From: an uncultured Clostridia bacterium
GTDB taxonomy: Bacteria; Bacillota; Clostridia; Christensenellales; UBA1242
DNA length: 61,433 bases
Direction of reading: 5' to 3'
Assembly: GCA_948442695.1 (NCBI GenBank)
Contig: CAOJSF010000008.1
Span: forward strand, 1 to 61,433
Each line of letters begins with the position of its first letter. The stretch's first letter is position 1. Position numbers and translations under genes: made by a program. The notes beneath the pieces are model-generated. The model was given only the letters and a program-made list of their open reading frames with translations, searched no databases and was not told the origin of the DNA. This document shows positions 35,722 through 45,096 of this stretch, piece after piece.

Positions 35722-36411
35722 TTAGTTCTTGTAGACTTCTTGAACTATAAATTCGACCAACTTTTGGGCTTGATTGACGCCAGTGATTTTTTCATATGGT
35801 TCAATGCCTCCTGGATTTGCGTTGACTTCGCATACCAGTGGTCTTTTATCAATCGTGTCAAAAAAATCAACAGCACAGTAGTCTAAATTTAAAATTTTTG
35901 CAATCTTTTCTGCGATTTCAATTTGCTGGATTGTTGCAATGAATTTTTCTTCATCATCTTTTCCTGCAATGTTGGTTTGAAGATTTATGGTATCTTTTCT
36001 TAAAACTGAATATATTACTTTTCCTCCAACGACAACCAACCGAATATTGTTGCCAACATTATCTGGGATAAATTCTTGAATTATGTATGCAGTTTGTCCC
36101 TGCTTTTTTATATGAGACTCCAGTTCTTCTATATTATTGATTGCCTTGACACATCTTCCGCCATAACCAAATGTTGGTTTTGCGATAAAAGGATATTCCA
36201 GTTCTTTTTCAATCTTGTTGATAAAAGAGGTGCTACGCTGAAAATCGTCAATGATAAGACCATCAAAATCGGTGTTGCCGGATAGTGTTTTTGGAAGGGG
36301 AATATTGTGGGCAAACAACTTTACATATGTCAAAAATTTATCATCAGACAATGACATTGATTTGACAGTGACTCCATTGGCCAAACTCCGCCAGCCATCC
36401 AAAACAATCAA
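35722..36411 (-). pseudogene. ATP-grasp (RimK-like) protein lacking its N-terminal domain
   Basis: The 229-residue frame from LSDDKFLTYVKLFAHNIPLPKT to the end is a clear ATP-grasp ligase. It has FIAKPTFGYGGRCV (ATP lysine and glycine loop), IIQEFIPD, CAVDFFD and the metal-binding CEVNANPGG. The usual 80-100 residue N-terminal domain is missing. The open frame only begins at a TTG without ribosome site, inside the Nudix reading frame. It looks like the 3' part of a RimK-type gene joined by deletion to the 5' part of a Nudix gene. It could still yield protein if translation re-initiates, but I judge it a remnant. Confidence 0.75.
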
Positions 36412-36649
36412 TAGTTATAAAGTCATTCATTGATATTAATTTGTAACCTGTTTCTTCAACTAATTCGCGAGATAAACATTTTTTATGAGATTGATTAATC
36501 TCAATTCCTCCACCTGGTAAAGAATATTCATTTTTATTAGTTTTATATGTTAACAAAATTTTTTCGTCTTTAACATAAAGGCCAAAACAAGTTTCTCTAA
36601 AATCGTGCTTAATGTTTCCAAAAGTTTTTCCTAGCGTTAACTTTTTCAT
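36344..36649 (-). pseudogene. Nudix hydrolase, frameshifted and truncated
   Basis: The first 75 residues are a good Nudix domain: EYSLPGGGIEINQSHKK then LSRELVEETGY. The first catalytic-box Glu (G-x5-E) is Gln here. After FITIDCF the frame fails. Reading one frame over from 36397 onward gives WMAGGVWPMESLSN, the expected continuation (DCFW...SLSN), so one T seems lost. A few codons later the sequence runs into the ATP-grasp gene. The start has a weak AAAGGAAT ribosome site. Normal Nudix length would be 140-160; the last third is gone. Confidence 0.72.
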
Positions 36650-36659
36650 ACATATTCCT

Positions 36660-37016
36660 TTATTTTTTATTTTTATTAAGTTTATTTGCTAATTCTATTA
36701 AATTCTCAATACTTTGAGGATTTGTAAACAATGATGACATAAAACTATTAGCCAAGTTATTAGTAAGTTGATTATTACTTTCTACTTTTAATTTTTCCAA
36801 TTCATTTTGATGCTGCAAATTAATTTTATCTATTTCTAATTTAAACATCTCCTTTTGGTTTTCTAAATCTAGTTTGTGCTGTTCTTGAATTTCTTTGATT
36901 TTCACATCGTTATCAAGTTTGCACTTTTTTATGGCTGAAAAATAAGTAATTAAACCTGAACATATCGCAGTCAAAAGGGCGACTAAATATGGCAAAATAT
37001 ACTGAACAAATATCAT
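36660..37016 (-). CDS. Small membrane-anchored coiled-coil protein
   Basis: I do not recognise a family. The 118 residues start with one transmembrane segment (about 4-27, MIFVQYILPYLVALLTAICS). A charged coiled coil (about 32-85, with repeated QEQHKLDLENQKEMF-type heptads) and a short tail (ANSFMSSLFTNPQSIENLI) follow. It probably has one membrane helix with the coil in the cytoplasm. AAAGGAG precedes the ATG and a promoter lies upstream. Located beside the Nudix/ATP-grasp remnant; no functional link is evident. Confidence 0.7.
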   Translation of the reverse strand: MIFVQYILPYLVALLTAICSGLITYFSAIKKCKLDNDVKIKEIQEQHKLDLENQKEMFKLEIDKINLQHQNELEKLKVESNNQLTNNLANSFMSSLFTNPQSIENLIELANKLNKNKK

Positions 37017-37041
37017 AAAGACTCCTTTAATTCACAAAATA

Positions 37042-37070
37042 ATTTTATCATAAATATAACTAAAAAACAA
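37042..37070 (-). promoter_or_regulatory. Promoter of the coiled-coil protein gene
   Basis: Minus strand TTGTTT (37065-37070), 17 bp, TAAAAT (37042-37047) with extended TGA. Confidence 0.6.
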
Positions 37071-37078
37071 GAAGATAA

Positions 37079-37123
37079 ATAAAAAACCTAAACCAAACTT
37101 TTTAGGTGTTTGATTTAGGTTTT
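37079..37123 (-). terminator. Terminator of the deoxyribosyltransferase-like gene
   Basis: Sixteen-bp stem (37083-37098 with 37108-37123, one G-U or A-C position) and 9-nt loop; on the minus strand it ends in a T run. Confidence 0.8.
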
Positions 37124-37158
37124 GTTTGGCGGAGAGCAAAATTGTTGAATTGTACCTT

Positions 37159-37473
37159 CTAAATTTCCAAGTAATTCACATTTTTTCCTGTTTTTGTTGC
37201 ATATTCGATTTCCAATTTTGTGTTTGTTCCAATATATCCATTTTTATTTATAACAAGAATTTCATCAGCCAATTTTATTCTTTTAAAGTGTAAATCTTTT
37301 AATATCTTAGCCTTAGAAGTATCTATTTCATCGTCGGCAAAATCAAATATAGGCATTAGTACTATATTTCCTTGCAAAGTAAGTTTTTTCATTTCGTTAA
37401 TAAAATCTTCTTTAAACTTTGCACTTCCACAAAGCGTGATCACTTTTACTTTTTCCAATTTAGATATTGACAT
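37159..37473 (-). CDS. Nucleoside 2-deoxyribosyltransferase-like small protein
   Basis: A 104-residue Rossmann-like protein. The N-terminal KVITLCGSAKFKEDFINEM and the later LADEILVINKNGYIGTNTKLEIEYA follow the pattern of the nucleoside 2-deoxyribosyltransferase/DUF4406 group, with GYIG...E near the catalytic Glu region. It may act on nucleotides or nucleosides; the exact reaction is unknown. AGGAG lies 8 nt before the ATG. A single-gene unit next to tRNA-Ser. Confidence 0.75.
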   Translation of the reverse strand: MSISKLEKVKVITLCGSAKFKEDFINEMKKLTLQGNIVLMPIFDFADDEIDTSKAKILKDLHFKRIKLADEILVINKNGYIGTNTKLEIEYATKTGKNVNYLEI

Positions 37474-37586
37474 AGTTTTTTCTCCTCATCTAACCTTTTT
37501 TATTATATCATATTTATTTTATAACAAAATTCAAAATAGTTCAACAAAAAACGCACCACCGATATTTGGTACGTTAAAAGAACTTT

Positions 37587-37677
37587 TGGCGGGAAGAGAG
37601 GGATTCGAACCCTCGCGCCAGTTGCCCGACCTACAGCCTTAGCAGGGCCGCCTCTTCGACCTCTTGAGTATCTCCCC
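37587..37677 (-). tRNA. tRNA-Ser (anticodon GCU)
   Basis: On the minus strand, a 91-nt class II tRNA from GGGGAGA to encoded CCA. The acceptor GGGGAGA pairs with TCTTCCC (one G-U). The anticodon loop CTGCTAA gives GCU (reads AGC/AGU). A long serine-type variable arm (GGTCGGGCAACTGGC) and the T arm GAGGGTTCGAATCCCTC are present. An ORF across it on the other strand is not a gene. Confidence 0.95.
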
Positions 37678-37987
37678 ATGTCGCTCTATCATTCTATCAT
37701 ACTCTTTTTCCTCTTGTCAATCTTTTTATTTAAATTTTTTATTTTATTTTTTTAAGTTTTATTAACGGGTTTGATTTTTAAAACTTTTTTATTTTTATTA
37801 TTTTTTACTTTCATATTGTATTTTTTTTGATTATTTAAATCGTTTTTTTATATTTATATTTTTATATCGCAGGTAATTTGGGTTTGTTTTTTATTTGTTT
37901 GAATTTTTTATTTAATTATTATATTAAAAATTTTTTGATGTTTCGACAATCTTCGACAGCAATATGGTTTTTTAAGAAATCTTTTAT
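37678..37987. other. Gene-free AT-rich stretch
   Basis: Between tRNA-Ser and the 326-aa gene. It is almost purely A/T, with one GTTTCGACAATCTTCGACAG segment near 37940 (two TTCGACA words). No ORF or RNA recognised. Confidence 0.35.
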
Positions 37988-38016
37988 TTGATTAAAGTTT
38001 TATGCTGTGATACAAT
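37988..38016 (+). promoter_or_regulatory. Promoter of the 326-aa unknown gene
   Basis: TTGATT (37988-37993), 17 bp, TACAAT (38011-38016) with extended TGA. Confidence 0.75.
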
Positions 38017-38038
38017 ATAAAAGTTTTAAGGAGATTAT

Positions 38039-39019
38039 GTGAAGGTTGAAAAAATAATAGAACAATTTAGACAGGCTTTATCAAATCTTTCATTTTTGGA
38101 AGAGATTAAAGATGAGGCAATAGTTGTCAAGATTTGTGATGAGAGTGAGTTTCAAAGAAGAAGGTATGCTTATTTTTTGAATGATTGTATTTATCATGAT
38201 GACGATATATGTAAGATTGTTGATGATTTAATAGATTGTATTAAAGATATAAATTATATTAATATAGATGAATTTGAAGAAATATATCCTTATATTCAAA
38301 AGGTTTGCCATGTCTTAAATAGGTTTGGTGAAAACAAAGTAAAGCAGGGGCAATTGTCATTTAAAGTTTTGTTGTCAAAGGATGATGGCGGACTTTTTGT
38401 AAGAGATGTGAGAACGGCTGTTTCTCAACGTCGGATTCTCTTAGAGGCTTTGGAAGACATTGATATTGTTGGTGATAACGAATATAAGCAAGATATTAAA
38501 ATCGCAAATGAGAGATTGAATCAACTTAAGATTGAAGTGCTTGAAACTTTGATTTATCAAAAAAGTTTTAAAGAATTTGAGTTTTTTACTGGAGAAGATA
38601 ATTTATGTGTATATAACATGGTGAGTCGTGATTTTGAAAGTGGAACGATATCTAATTGCATTTGCAAAATACTTCAAGATCCTGATTGTTTTGTTGCAAA
38701 CTATTCAAAATTTAGAATTAAAAAACTTATGAAAATTAAAAATGCACCCAAAGCATATGTTGAAAAATTTGAGTTGGCGCTCAAGAAAAGATATGGCATA
38801 ATGGGTAAAATTGAAAACTTAATGTCATTTTTAAAATCAGAAAAAATCAATGTTTTTAAAAGCGTAGCAGGAATGAATGAACTGAAGTTTGAATTAAGTG
38901 AAGAGTGCAAGAGTTTTGTAAGTGAAGATATTGTTGAATTTAATAAAAATGAAAAAGTTGACACAAATAGTGATGAATTAAACTTTATAGAAAAATATAA
39001 TGAGGTTGACATAAATTAA
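38039..39019 (+). CDS. Protein of unknown function, 326 aa
   Basis: I do not recognise it. It is soluble, mostly helical by composition, acidic in the first third (ESEFQRRRYAYFLNDCIYHD, DDLIDCIKDI) and rich in Lys in the last. There is no membrane segment, signal peptide or catalytic motif I can name. Short helix patterns such as LEALEDIDIVGDNEYKQDI suggest a helical-repeat or scaffold protein. GTG start with AAGGAG at 38028-38033 and a good promoter, so it is a genuine single-gene unit. It lies between tRNA-Ser and a degenerate repeat array, a typical spot for accessory genes. Confidence 0.75.
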   Translation: MKVEKIIEQFRQALSNLSFLEEIKDEAIVVKICDESEFQRRRYAYFLNDCIYHDDDICKIVDDLIDCIKDINYINIDEFEEIYPYIQKVCHVLNRFGENKVKQGQLSFKVLLSKDDGGLFVRDVRTAVSQRRILLEALEDIDIVGDNEYKQDIKIANERLNQLKIEVLETLIYQKSFKEFEFFTGEDNLCVYNMVSRDFESGTISNCICKILQDPDCFVANYSKFRIKKLMKIKNAPKAYVEKFELALKKRYGIMGKIENLMSFLKSEKINVFKSVAGMNELKFELSEECKSFVSEDIVEFNKNEKVDTNSDELNFIEKYNEVDIN

Positions 39020-39067
39020 GGATTGTTTATATGGCATACATTTTAAGTATGCTTTTTTAATGGAAAA

Positions 39068-39470
39068 AAATAACACGAACGAAGAAAGTGTTTTCTTTAT
39101 GGACGGCAGAAACATTCGTTTAGTTTGGCAGTTAAGAGAGAGTAAGGGTAAAAAAGAGAACATAGGCTGTTTTGGTCTATATTTCTTTTTAATTATTCTG
39201 CTAGTTTCAAAATGGACTAACTAAGAAAGTGTTTTTTATAGACGGGAGGTAAAACATGAAAGAAATGGGAGTTTTTATAGACAGGAGGAGTAACAAGAAT
39301 AGTATTTTCTTTTGGGCTAGTAAGAGGATGAAATGCAGAAACGAAGAAAGTGCTTTTTATGTATGTGAAGAGAAGGAGTAACAGTCGTAGAGATTTTTTT
39401 TAGAAACGGCAGGAATAACATGAATGAAATATGTGGTTTCTTTTGGCGGGCGAGGAGTATCAGGAACTAA
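39068..39470 (+). repeat. Degenerate array of a ~42-bp repeat
   Basis: About six to seven diverged units resembling AACGAAGAAAGTGTTTTTTA TAGACGGCAGGAGTAACATGAA (two halves). Clear units begin near 39075, 39217, 39260, 39340 and 39388. Spacing is 39-49 bp except for a 142-bp interval between the first two. No coding capacity. Confidence 0.7.
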
Positions 39471-39667
39471 ATGGGTGTTATTCTAATAATAAGCACTTCT
39501 AATAAAAATCTCATGGAATATCGTTTTGTTTAGTGAGAGTTGATGAAAGGCAGAATAAATTGCTTCAATTTTTGATAAAAAATTACAAAAGTTTCATTTT
39601 GAAATATTGTAGATATAATTATAAAAAGAAAAATTCTAAAAAAAATTTAAAAAATTGTCACAAACAG

Positions 39668-39696
39668 TTGACTATTTTTGAAAACTTGCATATACT
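39668..39696 (+). promoter_or_regulatory. Promoter of hrcA-grpE-dnaK-dnaJ
   Basis: TTGACT (39668-39673), 17 bp, TATACT (39691-39696), immediately upstream of the CIRCE element. Confidence 0.9.
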
Positions 39697-39700
39697 ATTG

Positions 39701-39727
39701 CTAGCACTTGAATTACAAGAGTGCTAA
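39701..39727 (+). promoter_or_regulatory. CIRCE operator
   Basis: CTAGCACTT, 9-nt spacer GAATTACAA, GAGTGCTAA. This is the HrcA-binding inverted repeat, with two mismatches to the consensus in the left arm. It covers the expected transcription start, so HrcA represses its own operon. Confidence 0.93.
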
Positions 39728-39751
39728 AAAAGTCGAAATAAAGAGGTTGTA

Positions 39752-40750
39752 ATGGAACTTTCTGAACGCAGACAAAAGATACTTTGCAGAGCGGTTGAGG
39801 AATATATTAGAGGTTGCAGTCCTATCACTTCGGGTGGAATCAAGGATTTGACTTCGATTGACTGCTCGACTGCCACACTGAGAAACGAACTAAACACTTT
39901 GGAGGCCATGGGTTATTTAAGGCAGTTGCATACTTCTGGAGGAAGGGTGCCAACAGCACAGGGCTATCGATATTATGTTGAAAAGTTGTTGTCTTCGACC
40001 GAGGCAAGTGATGCTCAACTTGAAAGGGTGAAAGATAAAATCAATTTGCGAACAAGTTCGCTTAACGACATAGTTTCGGGAATAGCCAAAATTGTCAGTG
40101 AAGCCACAAATTACCCAACAGTAATTATGGTTGATGGATATGAGAATCTTGTTTTAAAAGAGTTTAAACTTATTCCGCTTGTTGATGACAAGATAATGGT
40201 GCTTATCGGCACAGAGACTGGCTATATTTATCAGACTCTTGACCTGTTTGCAAGTCTTGAAGAGTGCAATGATGCAACAATCTATCTCACAAATCACTTT
40301 CGAGGGGAAACAATCGGTTATATGATTGACAACATCAATCAACTTGAAGGTGGAATGAAGGGAGAAATTCATGCTTTTGAAAGGGTTGTTGAGACCTTGA
40401 TTGAGGGACTTAAAACACTCAATAAACAAAGGTTTCTTGATGTGAGGAGAGAGGGAAGCGCAAAACTTCTTGACAGCAAAAATAGTCTTGAGGATGCAAA
40501 AAAGATTTTAAGTGTGCTTGATGATGAAAAAGAACTTTCAAACATCTTAGAACTTGAAGGTGATGGCAATATTGAAGTGACTGTCGCTGAAGAAGAGGGA
40601 AGTTGCTCGGTTGTCAAAGCACCTATATGCGTCAATGGAAGGCAACTTGCCTCAATAGGCGTGATAGGTCCACAGCGAATGGATTATGCGGGGATTGCCT
40701 CAGCATTGAAAGTTGTGATAGACAATCTTAATGATTTAAAAGGAGATTAG
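39752..40750 (+). CDS. hrcA: Heat-inducible transcription repressor HrcA
   Basis: HrcA represses class I heat-shock genes by binding CIRCE, with activity tuned by GroEL. The 332 residues match the family. An N-terminal winged helix (about 1-75, LSERRQKILCRAVEEYI then STATLRNELNTLEAMGYL), a GAF-like middle and the C-terminal IGVIGPQRMDYAGIASAL. GAGG lies 6 nt before ATG. First gene of the operon; its stop codon is directly followed by the grpE start. Confidence 0.96.
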   Translation: MELSERRQKILCRAVEEYIRGCSPITSGGIKDLTSIDCSTATLRNELNTLEAMGYLRQLHTSGGRVPTAQGYRYYVEKLLSSTEASDAQLERVKDKINLRTSSLNDIVSGIAKIVSEATNYPTVIMVDGYENLVLKEFKLIPLVDDKIMVLIGTETGYIYQTLDLFASLEECNDATIYLTNHFRGETIGYMIDNINQLEGGMKGEIHAFERVVETLIEGLKTLNKQRFLDVRREGSAKLLDSKNSLEDAKKILSVLDDEKELSNILELEGDGNIEVTVAEEEGSCSVVKAPICVNGRQLASIGVIGPQRMDYAGIASALKVVIDNLNDLKGD

Positions 40751-41359
40751 ATGAACATAGAAGAATTTGACAGCGTTTGCGAAGATTGTGAATGTGAAGA
40801 AAGGGAGGACAATCTTGATATAAACAATGAAGATGTAAATCAAGATTGTAATGAAGAAAATTGCGAAAAACATGAAAATTGTGATTCTGAAAGTTTTGAG
40901 GAAGAGGAAGTTGAAGTTGTTTCGCAGGCTCAAAGTCAAGACAGCATCGAAAACAGTTATTTAGATATGGCAAGACGAGTGCAAGCGGACTTTGATAACT
41001 TTAGAAGACATGCAACCGAAAACATTAAAAAGGCAAAAGTTGACGGGCAGGCATCGGTGATTGAGGTGTTTTTGCCTTGCCTAGACACTTTTAAAGAGGC
41101 GAAGAAAAGTATTAATGATGAAAACGTGCTTAAAGGCGTTGAAATGATTGAAAATAAAATCAATGATACGCTTAAAAGTTTGGGTGTTGAAAAACTTGAA
41201 TCAATCGGTCAAGTTTATGACCCACATCTGCACAATGTTATCGCAGTTATGCGTGACGAAAATCAAGAAAATGATGTCATACTTGAAGAATATCAAGCAG
41301 GATATAAATTTAATGACAAAGTGCTTCGTTATGCAAAAGTCATTGTAAACAAATTGTGA
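40751..41359 (+). CDS. grpE: Nucleotide exchange factor GrpE
   Basis: GrpE releases ADP from DnaK. The 202-residue protein has the coiled-coil region (LDMARRVQADFDNFRRH) and the beta-wing end (DPHLHNVIAVM...GYKFNDKVLRYAKVIV). The first 65 residues are a disordered acidic tail with an unusual number of cysteines (at least six, for example CEDCECEE and CNEENCEKHENC), which typical GrpE lacks. GGAG lies 8 nt before ATG within the end of hrcA. The next gene, dnaK, is separated by an unusual 468-bp gap. Confidence 0.94.
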   Translation: MNIEEFDSVCEDCECEEREDNLDINNEDVNQDCNEENCEKHENCDSESFEEEEVEVVSQAQSQDSIENSYLDMARRVQADFDNFRRHATENIKKAKVDGQASVIEVFLPCLDTFKEAKKSINDENVLKGVEMIENKINDTLKSLGVEKLESIGQVYDPHLHNVIAVMRDENQENDVILEEYQAGYKFNDKVLRYAKVIVNKL

Positions 41360-41827
41360 TGACAAAATTTTAGGAGAACTGGCTATTTTTGATAAACTTG
41401 TAAACTTAGGAAAACTGATTAGAGTGACAAGAAAAAACTTAGAAAAACTAAATTTTATATGGAGCAAACAAAATTTAGAAAAACTGATATTTAAAGGCAA
41501 ACTTATAAAAATCAATTTGGGAGATTTGATTTTGGCTGATAGGATATTTACTTAGGAAAACTGATTAATTTATAATATTAATACATAAGAAAAAATGAAA
41601 TTGTAAAACAAATTTTGCAATGGAAATTTAATAAAACAAAATAAATTAAAATATTAAAAAAGTCAAAAGCGACAAAATTTTTAATAAAAATTAAGAAATT
41701 TAACTAAAAATATGAAAATTTAACTAAAAATATGAAAATTTAACTAAAAATATGAAAATTTAATAAAAAAATAAAATTAAATCAAAAAACAAAAAATTTA
41801 ATTAAAAACAAAAAGGAGATTTTAATT
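41360..41827. repeat. Repeat-filled grpE-dnaK gap
   Basis: The first 200 bp hold diverged copies of a word like ACTTAGGAAAACTGATT (near 41405, 41439, 41468 and 41552). Positions 41701-41760 are three identical 20-bp units (TAACTAAAAATATGAAAATT) and a decayed fourth. No ORF, terminator or second CIRCE is seen. The AAAAAGGAGAT ribosome site of dnaK ends the region. Confidence 0.85.
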
Positions 41828-43651
41828 ATGGGAAAAATTATCGGAATTGACCTCGGAACTACAAACTCATGTGTTGCTGTTATGGAAGGCGGAAAGCCAA
41901 CTGTCATTGCGAATGCAGAAGGAGATAGAACAACACCTTCAGTTGTTGCTTACACTAAAGAAGGGGAAAGACTTGTGGGTAAGGTTGCAAAGCGTCAGGC
42001 TATTGTAAATGCTGACCAAACAATTCAATCAATCAAGCGTGAAATGGGAAGTGATTATAAAACCGCTCTCAACGGCAAAGATTATACACCTCAAGAAATT
42101 TCAGGAATGATTCTTTCAAAACTTAAGGCTGATGCTGAAAGTTATTTGGGTGGAGCGGTGACTCAGGCTGTCATCACTGTGCCTGCATATTTCAATGATT
42201 CTCAAAGACAGGCTACAAAAGATGCTGGTAAGATTGCAGGACTTGAAGTGCTTAGAATCATCAATGAACCAACTGCTGCCGCTCTTGCTTATGGTCTTGA
42301 TAAGGGTGAAAGCGCAAACCAAAAGATTCTTGTATATGACCTGGGTGGTGGAACATTTGACGTTTCTATTCTTGAAATCGGTGATGGTGTTTTTGAAGTG
42401 CTTTCAACAAACGGAAACACTCGTTTGGGGGGAGACGATTTTGACAACAGAATTATTGACCTTCTTGTTGAAGAATTTAAAAAGACAAACAATATAGACC
42501 TCTCTAGTGACAAACTTGCTATGCAAAGATTGAAAGAGGCTGCAGAAAAGGCTAAGATTGATCTTTCAGCAACTCCAAAAACAACAATCTCTCTTCCATT
42601 CATTTCTGCTGATGCAACAGGTCCTAAACATATGGAACTTGAACTTACTCGTGCAAAATTTGACGCTATCACAGAAGACCTCGTAAAAGAGACTATTGAT
42701 TGCACAATTAAGGCTCTCTCTGATGCAAAACTCAGTAAAGATGAAGTAAACAAAATTGTTTTAGTTGGTGGTTCAACTCGTATTCCAGCCGTTCAAGAAG
42801 CGGTGAAAAATTTCACTGGCAAAGAGCCATATAAGGGAATCAATCCTGATGAATGTGTTGCTGTTGGTGCGGCTATTCAGGCGGGCGTTCTCGGCGGAGA
42901 AGTGAAAGATGTTCTTCTTCTTGATGTAACTCCACTTTCACTGGGTATTGAAACATTAGGCGGAGTATTTACAAAACTTATCGAAAGAAATACAACCATT
43001 CCAACAAAGAAATCTCAGGTGTTCTCAACTGCATCAGACGGACAAAGTGGTGTTGACATCCATGTTCTTCAGGGTGAAAGAGAATTTGCAAGCCAAAACA
43101 AAACTTTGGGCAGATTCCAACTTACCGACATTCCACCAGCACCTCGTGGCGTTCCACAAATCGAAGTTACTTTCGACATTGATGCAAACGGAATTGTAAA
43201 AGTTTCTGCAAAAGACCTCGGCACAAACAAAGAACAAAATATCACAATCACTGCTTCTTCAAACCTTAAAGAAGAAGATATTGAAAAGGCTATTAAAGAG
43301 GCAGAGGCTCATGCTGAAGAAGACAAGAAGAGAAAAGAACTTGTTGAAACAAAAAATCAGGCTGACAACTTAGTTTATGGTCTTGAAAAAATGCTTAAAG
43401 ACAATGGTGACAAACTTGCTGAGGATGACAAGAAAAAACTTGAAGAAGCAATAGAAAAGGCTAAGAAAGATTTTGAGAGCGAAGATATCGAAGTTGTTAA
43501 GAAAGCCATTGACGAACTTACAAATGTTTCAAATGGCATAGTGACAAAGATGTATCAATCTGCAAATCCAAACGGCGACCCAAATGGTGACCCAAACGGC
43601 TCTAATCCAAATGGAGGAAACGACGGAGACCCTGAGGTTGTTGTTGACTAA
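41828..43651 (+). CDS. dnaK: Chaperone protein DnaK (Hsp70)
   Basis: DnaK folds and holds client proteins through ATP cycling with DnaJ and GrpE. The 607 residues are complete. The ATPase domain has [29 protein letters not shown] and [11 protein letters not shown], then the linker [19 protein letters not shown], the substrate-binding beta domain and the helical lid. The tail is an Asn/Gly/Pro-rich tract ([17 protein letters not shown]) ending in EVVVD, a low-complexity insert before the usual end motif. AAGGAG precedes the ATG. Confidence 0.98.
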   Translation: MGKIIGIDLGTTNSCVAVMEGGKPTVIANAEGDRTTPSVVAYTKEGERLVGKVAKRQAIVNADQTIQSIKREMGSDYKTALNGKDYTPQEISGMILSKLKADAESYLGGAVTQAVITVPAYFNDSQRQATKDAGKIAGLEVLRIINEPTAAALAYGLDKGESANQKILVYDLGGGTFDVSILEIGDGVFEVLSTNGNTRLGGDDFDNRIIDLLVEEFKKTNNIDLSSDKLAMQRLKEAAEKAKIDLSATPKTTISLPFISADATGPKHMELELTRAKFDAITEDLVKETIDCTIKALSDAKLSKDEVNKIVLVGGSTRIPAVQEAVKNFTGKEPYKGINPDECVAVGAAIQAGVLGGEVKDVLLLDVTPLSLGIETLGGVFTKLIERNTTIPTKKSQVFSTASDGQSGVDIHVLQGEREFASQNKTLGRFQLTDIPPAPRGVPQIEVTFDIDANGIVKVSAKDLGTNKEQNITITASSNLKEEDIEKAIKEAEAHAEEDKKRKELVETKNQADNLVYGLEKMLKDNGDKLAEDDKKKLEEAIEKAKKDFESEDIEVVKKAIDELTNVSNGIVTKMYQSANPNGDPNGDPNGSNPNGGNDGDPEVVVD

Positions 43652-43673
43652 TTAAAAAAGAAAAAGGACTATT

Positions 43674-44792
43674 ATGGCGAATAAAGATTATTATTCAATT
43701 TTAGGTGTTGAAAAAAATGCCAGTGATGACGAAATTAAGTCCGCCTATCGCAGGCTTGCCAAAAAATATCACCCAGATATAAATAAAACTGAAGAGGCTG
43801 TCAATAAGTTTAAAGAAATAAACGAGGCCTATGAAGTGCTGGGTGACTCTCAAAAGAGGGCAAATTATGACCAGTTTGGCTCAGCGGAAGGAAATCCTTT
43901 CGGTGGTCAGGGTGGCGGTTTTGGTGACTTCTTTGGCGGTGGCGGTGGTGGTTTTAGTGATATCTTCTCAGACATCTTCTCCGCTTTTGGTGGAGGCAGA
44001 CAGTCTTCGAGAGTGCAAACTAAGGGGCAAGATATCAATATTGCTGTCACTATTGAGTTTGAAGAAGCCTGCTTTGGTTGTGAAAAGAATATCACAATCA
44101 ACAAGACTGATAAATGTTCTGCCTGCAAGGGCACTGGTGCGAAAAATGGCAAAGAATTTACAACCTGCAAAGAATGTAATGGAACTGGAAGAGTCAGATT
44201 TCAACAAAACACCATTTTTGGGACTACAATTCGTGAAGCGGGTTGTCCAAAATGTAACGGAACTGGCAAAATTATCAAAGAAAAATGTCAAAACTGCAAT
44301 GGCAGAGGTGATTTAAGAAATTCTAAGACCATAAAAGTCAAATTCCCAGCAGGAATTGACAATGGTCAAACACTTAGAATGAGAGGTGAGGGCAATGCCC
44401 CAGCAGGTGAAGGAATCTATGGAGACCTCAATATCAAAGTAAGTGTCAAACCTCACAAACTTCTTGTGAGAAAAGATAGCGATTTATATCTTGACCTCTA
44501 TGTCCCTTTCACAACTACAATTTTGGGAGGAAAGGTTGATATTCCAACGCTAAATGGCAAATACACACTTAATATTCCAGAACTCACTGCAAGCGGAACG
44601 CTTATGAGAATCAAGAATAAGGGTGTGAAAAATCTCAATCGAGAGTCTTATGGAGATTTGCTTGTCACAGTTAAGGCAGAGGTGCCAAAAAGCCTTGATA
44701 AAGAAAGCAAGGCAAAACTCAGCGAACTTGCCTCAAAACTGGGCGATAACGCTTACACCAAATACGGCAATTTCTTGAAAAATATGAAATAA
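43674..44792 (+). CDS. dnaJ: Chaperone protein DnaJ (Hsp40)
   Basis: The J-protein partner of DnaK, delivering substrates and stimulating ATP hydrolysis. The 372 residues contain the J domain with HPD in KKYHPDINK, a Gly/Phe-rich linker (about 78-110), and four zinc-binding CxxCxGxG repeats ([32 protein letters not shown]). The C-terminal substrate domains follow. AAAAGGAC lies before the ATG, 22 bp after dnaK. In many Bacillota prmA and rsmE follow; here regulators intervene and prmA is absent. Confidence 0.97.
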   Translation: MANKDYYSILGVEKNASDDEIKSAYRRLAKKYHPDINKTEEAVNKFKEINEAYEVLGDSQKRANYDQFGSAEGNPFGGQGGGFGDFFGGGGGGFSDIFSDIFSAFGGGRQSSRVQTKGQDINIAVTIEFEEACFGCEKNITINKTDKCSACKGTGAKNGKEFTTCKECNGTGRVRFQQNTIFGTTIREAGCPKCNGTGKIIKEKCQNCNGRGDLRNSKTIKVKFPAGIDNGQTLRMRGEGNAPAGEGIYGDLNIKVSVKPHKLLVRKDSDLYLDLYVPFTTTILGGKVDIPTLNGKYTLNIPELTASGTLMRIKNKGVKNLNRESYGDLLVTVKAEVPKSLDKESKAKLSELASKLGDNAYTKYGNFLKNMK

Positions 44793-44855
44793 GTATTTAA
44801 GAATTGTTTTAATTGATTGTTTATATTTCACTTTTCTTTAAAAAGTGAGCAAAAG

Positions 44856-44882
44856 AAACACCTTGAATGGGTGTTTTTTTGT
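44856..44882 (+). terminator. Terminator of the heat-shock operon
   Basis: AAACACC / GGTGTTT hairpin (44856-44876) followed by a T run. Confidence 0.75.
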
Positions 44883-45083
44883 TTATTTTAATAAATCTTC
44901 AATTTTTACCTTCATATATTTTGCTATTTTGAAAAAATATGTGAGTTTGATATGCAAACTTCCTTTGGATATCGTTTTATAAGTAGAATAACTTATGTTG
45001 CTTAATTGACAAAATTTTGCTATCGACAATCCTTCTCTTATTCTAAATTCTTCTATTAGTTTGAAGTTAATAGTCTTTTTCAT
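44883..45083 (-). CDS. Small HTH regulator (XRE/Cro-like)
   Basis: A 66-residue DNA-binding protein made only of a helix-turn-helix domain: EEFRIREGLSIAKFCQLSNI with the recognition helix region SYSTYKTISKG, and KIAKYMKVKIEDLL at the end. It is divergent from another small HTH gene with three operator-like sites between them, so it is likely one half of a switch. Its ATG has GAGG upstream. The stop codon abuts the heat-shock terminator. Confidence 0.85.
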   Translation of the reverse strand: MKKTINFKLIEEFRIREGLSIAKFCQLSNISYSTYKTISKGSLHIKLTYFFKIAKYMKVKIEDLLK

Positions 45084-45096
45084 TAAATCCTCTCAT

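Noticed and set aside
37220-37642. 140-aa plus-strand ORF
   Set aside because: It runs antisense through the deoxyribosyltransferase-like gene and across tRNA-Ser.
41696-41780. Second CIRCE or promoter for dnaK
   Set aside because: No TTAGCACTC/GAGTGCTAA arms and no usable -35/-10 pair are present in the 20-bp repeat region.
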